Origin: Pomphorhynchus laevis
Taxonomy: Eukaryota; Acanthocephala; Palaeacanthocephala; Echinorhynchida; Pomphorhynchidae
DNA: 64,000 nt
Reading direction: 5' to 3'
Assembly (NCBI GenBank): GCA_012934845.2
Contig: WNNJ02001660.1
Location: 124,001-188,000, forward strand
How positions within the stretch are numbered: the stretch's first letter is position 1; each line of letters starts with the position of its first letter. The translations under genes were made by a program, and so were the position numbers. The notes beneath the pieces are model-generated. The model made no database searches. It was not told where the DNA came from and saw only the letters and a list, made by a program, of their open reading frames with translations. Shown here piece by piece: positions 55,329 through 64,000 of the stretch.

Positions 55329-57800
55329 ATGGAAGCAATTTCAAATCCGTTTCAGTGTAATGAACAGTCATCTAAATGCTTGCTGTCATCGCCATCTTTC
55401 GTCGTAGATGCTCAATTTGAACAGCTACAATTATGTATAAAGCAACTGCATTGCTCAGAAAAACAATGTGCCTTGGTTTCGACATTGCACAAAATTCTAG
55501 TGGACGTCCCTGCACAGCATACAAGATTTTTTAACTACGCAGCGACACACCTTTTTAATTCACCCGGTGTGAAATTAGTCAAATCTGACAATACCGTGAT
55601 CGATTATTTAAAGTGTCTTACAATAATCGCTCAAAGACTGAATGCGCTGGAATTTAAGTCATATCAACAGCGAATTGAAAATCTTACATTGGAGTTAGTA
55701 TCCAATATTTGTAATTCTCATACATTCCATTGGTTTTGTGATTTTTTTCAGCAGATAGTTGAAAAAATTAATTTCAATGAAGGCACATGTCTAGAAATTG
55801 AGCGATCAATTTCGAAATACTTACGAAGTAGGTACAGTAAATGTCGAAATGACGCAGTAACAAGCCTCTGCACTCTGATGTTCCATTCAACTCTTCCCGT
55901 TATTTTTGATATATGCCTAACTCTTAAAGCTACATCAATTAATGACCAATCTGAAAAGGTAAGAATAACATTAGCTAATTACTTGGCCAACTGGATGCTG
56001 AAAGATGAAGATCAGTCTGGTGGCTTACCATATGTACTTAATCTGTTCCTTTATCTGCTGTCCGATCAGTCAGTAGTAGTACAACGTGAGGTTCGCCAGC
56101 TGTGGTGGAAAGTTGGAATAAATCATAGTGAAAGGCATAAGGCTAACAACGGAAAAGAGCAATATGCTTGTGATTCCGTGTTCTCAGGTTCAATCAACGT
56201 TGGAAACTCTGAACTGGTCAAGCAGTGTTCTTCGTATCAAATCGACATGCTAAAAAGAAACACTGCATATTGTAATTCGGATATTGTAAATGACCTAAGA
56301 TTGTTGGCAACACTTACAGTTCACTGCAATGATAAACTGGTCGACAAGCAAATAGAAATTGTCAACTTACTTGTAAGTGCATTTGCTGAACAAAGTTCAC
56401 TTACATGTGCTGAGCAAGCTTGTAAATGTTTGCTTGATTTTCTACCAGGGGAGCAGCTCATATCAAACTGTTTACAGCTGATGAAAATCAACGAAAATTC
56501 AAATCCTCACAAGTTATGTTCATTTCTAAGAACACTTAATTCCCTAGTCTACCAGGCTATTGACCTGAAAGCAAGCTTGCATAACCTGCTTTTGGTAAAT
56601 CTCTTCGACTGGCTAACTAATAAAACTACGGAGAACACAATGTGTGAATCGATGGCACCTCAAATTATACAGTTAGCTTGTTTCTTACCAGAAGACGATA
56701 CGTCTATCAATGATAACTTATTTTGGCTAATTTGGACACATTCGTGCATACATAACATGAAACCGTATTGTAAACGAGCTTTCGATCTGATATTCAAAAG
56801 GCTTTTGTCGTCATCTGACAATTCAATAAATTCAATTTTAAGCAAAATCATAGACCGATGTAGATTACACTATCTGAACAGCAGCAACACTATACAAAAC
56901 AAAAGAGAAGTCAATTTCGTTGTATCGATCTTAGAATTGTGTTCACCTTATTTTCATCAGATAACAGTCGATCAGAATGTTACTGTCGATCAAACTTTTG
57001 TGAAGGACAAAGAACGCGATAATGAATATACAAGTTCAATTGAAAATATAATTGATTTTATCGAAATCATTTTGAACCATCCTGTTGAAAATCATTATGG
57101 TCAAGCTATGAGCTTAAATCAATTACTGCTTTGTTTGCTAAATTTACACGAGTTCGGATACTCAATAATGTCTGCACGGTTTTCCAAGCTAACTTATCAA
57201 CTCATAATAAAGCCACTATTATTTGGCACTGAGTTGATAGCGGGCAATACGAAGGCCAGTCATGTTTGTAGAAGAGCTGCCATCACGGTACTTAATGAAA
57301 TTTTTAAAGTGCAAGATTGCGCCATCTACTTTTCAAAGGATGAGTCTAATCTAATTAACAGCTCGCTATGTTCCTTACTCAGTAATATTACATTTGAGCA
57401 AGAACAGGACACTTTATCCATATCAGCGTGTATTAACGTTTTGACAACTGTTTATCGCAGCCAACTTGTGCAGGCACCGACAAGTGAACAAGCATTATGC
57501 ATCTATGAGTCATTTGAAAATTGTTTAAATGAATTACGGCCAATAGGTCTTGATCTAATTGAACAGTTACTTTGCATACTTTACATTGATAGAAGGTCGC
57601 AGGCAACAATTTATGACATCGAGTGTAAGCTTATTGAAAATCAGCTAGACGATAAAGATGCCCTAATCAGATGGAAAGTATTTGAAATTTTGAAAAAGAC
57701 AAGAAACCCCAAGGAAATTCGAGCAAGAATACTCACGCTTATAGGAATAATGAAGAGAAAATTCCCATTTATTTTGCTCTGCTACATATTAGGAAAGTGA
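55329..57800 (+). CDS. DNAAF5: HEAT-repeat dynein axonemal assembly factor 5
   Basis: Single uninterrupted frame of 823 residues, close to the ~855 usual for DNAAF5/HEATR2. It is made of helical HEAT repeats without a catalytic site. Recognisable family text: 'QSEKVRITLANYLANWML' (about 218-235), then 'LLSDQSVVVQREVRQLWWKV' (246-265), corresponding to the repeat ending 'LW..VG' in other animals; 'KASHVCRRAAITVLNEIF' (645-662); and near the end 'IENQLDDKDALIRWKVFEIL'. The protein works in the cytoplasm as a platform for pre-assembly of outer and inner dynein arms before transport into cilia. Loss causes ciliary dyskinesia in people. It is intronless here, unlike the vertebrate gene, so retrocopy origin should be considered, although the frame is fully intact. 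Neighbours are unrelated. Confidence 0.75.
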   Translation: MEAISNPFQCNEQSSKCLLSSPSFVVDAQFEQLQLCIKQLHCSEKQCALVSTLHKILVDVPAQHTRFFNYAATHLFNSPGVKLVKSDNTVIDYLKCLTIIAQRLNALEFKSYQQRIENLTLELVSNICNSHTFHWFCDFFQQIVEKINFNEGTCLEIERSISKYLRSRYSKCRNDAVTSLCTLMFHSTLPVIFDICLTLKATSINDQSEKVRITLANYLANWMLKDEDQSGGLPYVLNLFLYLLSDQSVVVQREVRQLWWKVGINHSERHKANNGKEQYACDSVFSGSINVGNSELVKQCSSYQIDMLKRNTAYCNSDIVNDLRLLATLTVHCNDKLVDKQIEIVNLLVSAFAEQSSLTCAEQACKCLLDFLPGEQLISNCLQLMKINENSNPHKLCSFLRTLNSLVYQAIDLKASLHNLLLVNLFDWLTNKTTENTMCESMAPQIIQLACFLPEDDTSINDNLFWLIWTHSCIHNMKPYCKRAFDLIFKRLLSSSDNSINSILSKIIDRCRLHYLNSSNTIQNKREVNFVVSILELCSPYFHQITVDQNVTVDQTFVKDKERDNEYTSSIENIIDFIEIILNHPVENHYGQAMSLNQLLLCLLNLHEFGYSIMSARFSKLTYQLIIKPLLFGTELIAGNTKASHVCRRAAITVLNEIFKVQDCAIYFSKDESNLINSSLCSLLSNITFEQEQDTLSISACINVLTTVYRSQLVQAPTSEQALCIYESFENCLNELRPIGLDLIEQLLCILYIDRRSQATIYDIECKLIENQLDDKDALIRWKVFEILKKTRNPKEIRARILTLIGIMKRKFPFILLCYILGK

Positions 57801-58810
57801 ACATTTTAGCTTTTTATTATTTCGAAATTTTTAATTAATTTTAACAAGTTTCTGACCTTTATTACTGTGTGCTTTTAGTAAAACGCCTTAATTAAACTAC
57901 ATTTAGATAAATATGTTGTAAGATGTTCATATATTTGTTGCCATAAATGTATCTATAGAAGGCAGTATTTATAAATAATGGGTCACAGGTAAAAGCGGAA
58001 TTCTATCAATCGTCAAATTTAATAGTCTATTACACGCGTATCGTTGCTACTTCATTTTCACATTATAGGGTTTATAAAAATGCATTTTAATTATTAATTT
58101 TTTGAAAATTAAAAACTTAAACTTAATAATTCTCTAATTCAATTGATTTAAATGCTGTATTTAAAACAAAGTTCTTACTTCGCTGTATATTTAATAAATT
58201 TTGAACAATTCCTTTCAACTCATTTAACTTTCAATAGGTCTTAAAAATCTTTTAAACAGTTTTATTCTGCAATTGATTTTATCTTATTATCAAACATCAA
58301 ATTTAATACAGTTAATTGCTGCAATCACCAGAAAAACTATTTTGCATTATTAATGTTTTAGTACCTTCTTTTGAATTTAATATGACACCGGAAACTTGAA
58401 CAGTCTTTAATGTATGTAATTTCCTTTAATGCTACAGCTATTTAGTATATATCTCGAATAACATTAGGGTTTTAGATAAATGTTGACCTATGACACTTTA
58501 AAATCAATATTATACTTTGCGCACCCATATAAAGTGGATATATCTTCTATAAGTAATAGAAGATAAAGTGAAGTGCCCTTTATAAGTTTCTGTGGGCGCA
58601 GTTTGGTAAGCTGATATTAACAAAAAAAGTACTATATATAATTTTATCGGCATGTATAGGAAACATATATTTAGGGACACCTAATATAAAGTGATTTGGG
58701 TTGCAAATTTATTTCCATATTAAAATATGAAAAGGTGTAACAAATAGTACGCGTAAATTAATTTATCACAAAGCAATAATTGTGTTAAAATAAAAACAGT
58801 ATAAGATATA
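57801..58810. other. 3' flank of DNAAF5 and intergenic sequence
   Basis: No AATAAA close after the stop; the first clear one is near 58193. No other gene or repeat recognised. Confidence 0.4.
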
Positions 58811-58814
58811 TAAT

Positions 58815-58960
58815 AAGGGTCGAAAGGTGAAATGTACGTCTGGGTCAGCAGCTTATGAGACCACCCCCAGGCGCCATGCTGTATCAAGAATAGAAACAAT
58901 ACCTGTGTAATGTCGTGCCACAAGCAGAAGTATTTCAGCTCACATATGCAATCATGTTAA
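58815..58960. repeat. Dispersed repeat shared with 50.1-50.3 kb
   Basis: 'AATGTCGTGCCACAAGCAGA' and '...CTCACATATGCAATCA' (58908-58955) match 50271-50317. The text 'GGTGAAATGTACGTCTGGGT' near 58825 corresponds to the inverted sequence at 50112-50140. No ORF. Confidence 0.5.
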
Positions 58961-58962
58961 GT

Positions 58963-59137
58963 TAAAGAACTCTTTAAAGTCATTATATTAAATATTAAGC
59001 TTTTTATTTAATACAAATGATGACATGTTAGTGGTGAGATAATATCAGATCACATTTAAATATTATATATTTAATTATAATATAATAATATTAAATCATT
59101 GATTTTGTGAATTGCGTTAATGATCCAACAGCGTTAA
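58963..59137 (+). repeat. Direct repeat, copy 1
   Basis: 'GTTAAAGAACTC' through 'AACAGCGTTAAT'; repeated at 59799-59978 with scattered differences and small indels. The intervening 660 bases are A+T-rich with no frame. Confidence 0.6.
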
Positions 59138-61660
59138 TATGAATATTTCACTAATATTTTAATTTATTTTAATCTATTTTAATTTATCAAAATTGTAAAT
59201 TACTCTAAAATTATCTTGCTTAGTTGATCAAACTAGAAACCAAACGACTATAAGTTTTATTTCCAACAATTTAATTTTTAAGGTGTTTATTATATTTTTT
59301 ATATAAATTTACATTAATAAATTTATTTAAATATTGAATATACATTTAAATATTTTAATAATATATACAACATTTTTAAGCTTTTAAATTCAAATGTTTA
59401 AAATATGTAAAATTTAAAGCATATTTATAATTTGTTGATTTTAAGTTATTTTAATCGATTTTATTTTGAAAATATCTCTACATCTAAATAATTTACATTT
59501 AATTTATTTTAATTTTAAATATACATTTAAATATATTAATATTTTACTAATATATACCACGTACTTACACATTTATAACTTAAATATAATTTTATACTTA
59601 CATACATAAAACTATATTAGAGATATAGAGCTATTATAATAACTGCTTATATATGAATATCTTTACTATTTATTGGTAAAAGTCGTATAAACAGTAACAT
59701 ATACAATTCGTATTTATAGAAATATTCACATATACCAGTATTTTGAATTAATTATTTAAAGAATTGTCAAAATGTAAAATTGGAAATTTTTCGATAGTTA
59801 AAGAACTCATTAAAGTCACTATATTTAATACCAAACTTTTTATGTTAAAAAATGATGACATTTAAGTGGTGAGATAATATAAGATCACATTTAAATATGG
59901 TATATTTAATTATAATATAATAATATTAAATCATTAATTTTATGAATTGCATAAACATTTATGAACAACAGCGTTAAATATATACATAATTCTACTTCAA
60001 CTAAGGATGCACATGCTAAAGCAATGTTTGATTTTCGTGATTATACGTTTGAAATTTCTTGATGTATTTTGAAGACTAGTCGCAATTTTTAAAAAAGCAG
60101 ATAAAAAATGTTCTTTATTCCTCATTAAGAACTACAAACAAGACATTAGCTACAAAATAAAATCATCGAATCGTAAAAATTATACAAATTTTTATTGTCA
60201 TTACTGTGATAATAATAAAGCAACGTTAGATTTACGTAATCAAACATTTGAAATTTTGCGATCCTATAAAACTATTCGCATTTATCTAAGGAATGCAGAT
60301 TGTACGTACTTGATTATAACGACTAAGACAATTCTTATTTAATGAAATGGCACAAATGATAATTGATGCTAATCAATCTTTAATTAGAAACCTATTTGGT
60401 TATGCTTTGAATAAAAAATGCTCGTTGTCATTTAATTTAGCAATTTACTAATCAAAATTAAGCAATTACCACACGATGCAATACCTGATGGTATGGTCAA
60501 ACAGGAACTAGATGATGTACTATTTGATAGTATGGTCAAACAGAAAAGGGGCGATGCACTACATGATTGAAAACGGGCGATAGACAACCTTCTTTGTATA
60601 TATATTACTTGCTTTAATACACACAACAATTTTATATAATTTGCTGATTTAATCAGAATTTGTAAATTAGTCCTGCTAGAATTGTTTCTCGGATATAAGA
60701 ATCGAGAAACACAAAGTGCTGTTGGATATCTTTGTTGAAACATTTTAAGATAATATATAAGAATGGTTTATCTCGTGCTCAATTTTTAATATACTCGGCA
60801 CTAAGAGGAACAGCGGAACCCACTAGTTTGGACTATAAGATGGAAGGTTGTCCTTCATCCCTCCGGTCCTAACATCAATAACACCAACCTATCCTTTACT
60901 GGGTCATTATCATAATGTCCCTTAATTTTCCACTTCTTGCCCTTATTTGTTGGAACTCATCGAGAAACACGAAGTGCTGTTAGAACACGATAGCCTTGTT
61001 GTAACATTTTAAGATAGTATACAATGATGGTTTATCTCGTGCTCAATTTTTAATATACTCGGCAACATGCTTTTTAGATATTGAACTCACATATGTAGTT
61101 GGTGTAAAAAACATACGCAAGCAAATACACATCACTTATGGCGAAGTCAGCTAGAATAATAATATCTTTAAAGCACATCTAAAACTGCTTGAGAAAAGCA
61201 GCATTATGCAATCACAGATAAATACAAATATAATTTTTACTCTTCTAAATACCTAGAAGAGTAAAAGTATATTTCTGTCATGTTGAATTAAAAATAAAAT
61301 AATTGGACGATTTCAAAATGCCAATTTAAACTGCCTTGTGTAAAACGTTATAAACCTTTTTAATATCGCATTAATCGAGAGAATTTGTTCCAGACGCAAA
61401 TATATGGTATCATTAAAATCAAATCTATTATTGTCTGTATAATAAAAATATTACTTAATTTCGAAACCAATAACAAATAAATTTTATTCAAAACAGTCTA
61501 CATTTCAACGAGCTCAATCACCATCATTAGGAACACGAACAAATTTTCGAAACTAAAAACTAGCCTTTCGTTCACAAAAGCATGCACCTAATATGAAAAG
61601 ACAAAAACAAAATGTTCGACGACAATCATAATGAAATCAAAACAGTCTTCATTAAAACTG
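59138..61660. other. A+T-rich sequence with several direct repeats
   Basis: Includes copy 2 of the 58963 repeat (59799-59978); a pair at 60697-60802 and 60957-61067 ('GAGAAACACAAAGTGCTGTT' to 'TTTTAATATACTCGGCA'); and two short matching frames at 60022-60063 and 60216-60257 that read 'KAMFDFRDYTFEI' and 'KATLDLRNQTFEI'. No gene is supported. Confidence 0.45.
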
Positions 61661-61664
61661 ACAC

Positions 61665-62995
61665 TGGGATTAGCGCCAGCCAGCATACATTAACCCGCCG
61701 CCCTTCGGCTGAACCACTCAGGGTCTCTCATACACCAGAGAGTCCAGTAGAAGCAGACAATAGTAGGTAATCACGATATGAAAAGCTTGAGCAACCACTC
61801 AGGGGGACGTCCTCTTGATAGAAGACTAATCCCGAGATTGCCCAGGTGTACTATAAGCCCACCTGAGCACTCCCTCTTTAATACAGTTGTTGGGATCGGT
61901 TCAAGGCCCATCTAGCTCTATTTAACACACGTTTGAATCTATTAAAGTATAATACGGCCGACTATTTCTCCGTAATGGTAAACTCATGTATTTTACTCGA
62001 TGTGTAAAGACTGGGAGTGGTTGATTATTCAAAATGGAGAAAGATGAGTGATAGTATCTTTAATTTTGCCCGGGGCGCCCTTAAAGATCACCACCTGTTT
62101 TTCGGAGGAGTTTAGAAGAAGATTAAATTGGGTTAGTTTGTCTTTTAATCTTAAAAAGGCTGATGTCCGAGACTAAACATTTGCACCTTCATCCAGAAAA
62201 CATATATGTTGACTTAAGCTGATGACATATCATCAACTTAAGCCACTATGTGTTGTTCGAGTTTGAAAGCTATAAAAAGTATAATGGAAGCAGCAAGTGT
62301 ACGATAGGAGAAAGCGGGGAGGCTTGATAGAACTGACGGATAGGATAGAACTGACGTGCATCAGGGTCGTCTTTATAGAAAAATGATTGGTGTACAGCAA
62401 AATCTCTACCCTGCTAGCAATTTAGGAGATACGGCCAAATGCAGCGGAAAAGTCAAGTAAAACCATCAAAGCAAGCTAATGACTGTTATCTTAGCAAAAC
62501 CGATGTACTTCTCCAATAGCTGAATGAACCGAGCGACTTTTTACAAACCCATGAAAATGTGGTGGGATTAAATTATGCCTAAATAGATTGGGACATATTC
62601 TACGCGCAAACGCTTTTTCATGGATGGAGATGAGGGATTTTTGAATCGAAATGATCCGCAGATCTTTAGGACATGTAATAGATTTCGTCTTAGTTAAAAA
62701 TACCCTTCGGCTAATGTTTATGCTTTCTATGTCGGAAGCGGTGGCTAAAAGCATTGTGATGGCGAACTCCTTTCTCTGACTGACTGTCAAAAGCTGACAG
62801 ATCTGAGTGGAAAGTGGCGCTCTGGTTGTGGAGGTATCCAAAAGTGGCCCCCAGGAGTTCAGGATACCTGCAATATATAATTTCCTACTCCTGAAATCAC
62901 CCCAATAAGTGATTGGTTGGGGAGATTGAGTGGCTTCATAATTGTGATGGGATAGTGACTTCTCCAAAACTTTGTCAAATGCAACTCCTTCTGGC
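61665..62995 (-). mobile_element. LINE A copy 6, minus strand, RT part
   Basis: From the 3' region (61665) through the RT C-terminus and a disrupted YADD site at 62200-62245, which is replaced by a palindrome, to the RT entry frame (62491-63000) with 'SLSHHNYEATQSPQPITYWG', 'CPKDLRIISIQKSLISIHEK'. It stops where the plus-strand CR1-like fragment begins. Confidence 0.65.
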
Positions 62996-63845
62996 AGCAT
63001 AAAATCATCACTTCATTCAACTCTAAGACTCTCTGGCATACTTTTAACTCAATCCTTGCTCGTTCCTCTACGCCGTGCAACATCAATGCTAATGATTATT
63101 CGTCATTTCTCCAGACTAAAGTATCCACGCTGCTCTCTCACACCCCGGTCTCCATCCTATCCCACTCTGCCCCGCCTAGCCTCATCCTTCCGGAACTCTT
63201 TCATCTTCTCCCTGTCTCACCTACAGAAATATCATCTGTCCTCATGTCCTTGCCCAACAAAACCTCACCCGCCGATCCCCTGCCTACCCAGATATTAAAA
63301 TCTATATGATCATCGATATTCCCATTTCTCACAACCTTGTTTAGCTCGTCCATCCGCAGCCGTATCTTCCCTTCACACTGGAAATCCGCAATCGTTCGTC
63401 CCCTCCTTAAAAAACAATCGCTCGACGCCTCCCTACCTTCTAGCTATCGCCCCATTTCGCTACTCCCTACTCTTTCTAAGCTCTTAGAACGCCTCATCTT
63501 AATACAAATCAACGCTTATCTCTCCTCATCCAATCTGTACCCTCCTTTCCAATCCCCTTTCCGCTCTAATCACTCGACAGAAATCGCATGCATAAAAGTG
63601 TACAACGACTTACTCATTTCTCGAGACAAGGCTCTATATAGTGTTCTCATCTCCCTCGACCTCTCCTCCGCATTCGACATTGTCGACCACTCCGTCCTCC
63701 TTTCTCGCCTTCGTTATGATTACGGCTTTTCTTCCTCCTCCGTAGCATGGTTCGCCTCATATCTATCCGACCGTTCCTTTCGCGTCTGCTCTAACTCAGC
63801 AACGTATTTTCATCTAACCGCCAAAGAAGTAGATCGTGGAGGGGA
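62996..63845 (+). mobile_element. CR1/jockey-like LINE fragment nested in LINE A
   Basis: Plus-strand RT text in one frame: 'LPELFHLLPVSPTEISSVLM', 'LPTQILKS', a TGA at 63307, then the open stretch 63337-63855 with 'IFPSHWKSAIVRPLLKKQS', 'SSYRPISLLPTLSKLLERLI', 'SLDLSSAFDIVDHSVLLSRL' (motif A) and 'VAWFASYLSDRSFRV'. Richer in C and G than its surroundings and different in sequence from LINE A. Truncated at both ends; motifs B and C are missing. Confidence 0.75.
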
Positions 63846-64000
63846 CAACTGTTGACGTTGCTGATCAATACAAAGGGCTTTAACAACAACTTCATATGTA
63901 TCAGTAGAATGTTGAGGAGAGAATTTGGTTTTGTGCAATGAAAGGTGAGGAGCGGTAGTTTATGAATAAAATATTCGTTCCTGGTTCTGCGAAATGCTGC
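63846..64000 (-). mobile_element. LINE A copy 6, endonuclease part
   Basis: Minus strand 'GCAGCATTTCGCAGAACCAG' and 'CACCTTTCATTGCACAAAAC' match the endonuclease region of copies 1, 2 and 5 (for example 42990-43075). It continues beyond the window. Confidence 0.65.

Noticed and set aside
1-64000. CRISPR arrays, bacterial promoters or terminators
   Set aside because: No regularly spaced short repeats of that kind; the window is eukaryotic.

Overview
The window is an A+T-rich eukaryotic (animal) genomic segment with few genes and many decayed retrotransposons. Animal origin is shown by an intact forkhead gene of the FoxC type (6976-8376) and an intact 823-residue HEAT-repeat protein that I recognise as dynein assembly factor DNAAF5/HEATR2 (55329-57800). 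The latter implies motile cilia or flagellated sperm. I see no bacterial-style operons, rRNA, CRISPR array or confident tRNA gene. The phylum cannot be fixed from the sequence.

Layout. 1-6.0 kb: a broken Penelope-like (PLE) reverse transcriptase, its structured terminal repeat, an A+T-rich desert and, on the minus strand, a second PLE remnant with a GIY-YIG-like endonuclease. 6.0-8.5 kb: foxC. 9-17.6 kb: hAT and foldback MITEs, tandem 5'-truncated minus-strand PLE pieces and several copies of a PLE terminal motif. 17.7-20.9 kb: a well-preserved non-LTR retroelement with an RT plus restriction-like endonuclease ORF and a following acidic ORF, preceded by the 3' end of another copy in head-to-tail register. 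24.2-24.5 kb and 54.5-54.8 kb: two copies of a ~320-bp repeat, each with a type I hammerhead ribozyme. 25.0-35.0, 39.4-45.1 and 61.7-64.0 kb: at least six rearranged copies of one APE-type LINE ('LINE A' here), with palindromes at many junctions, an 873-bp near-identical inverted repeat and a nested CR1/jockey-like fragment. 35.2-35.7 kb: the terminal exon of an unidentified minus-strand gene. 47.4-51.3 kb: a probable two-exon minus-strand gene carrying kinase- and phosphatase-docking motifs. 52-54.1 kb: a PLE RT fragment, a dimer-type hammerhead and a degenerate relative of it.

The host genes are independent single loci and show no functional cluster. The theme of the window is self-processing and structured RNA in retroelements: hammerheads linked to PLEs and to a short repeat, a pseudoknot-forming PLE terminal repeat, and an R2-like element that appears to move as head-to-tail dimers with a second ORF. 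These, with the palindromes at LINE junctions, are the best candidates for undescribed biology.
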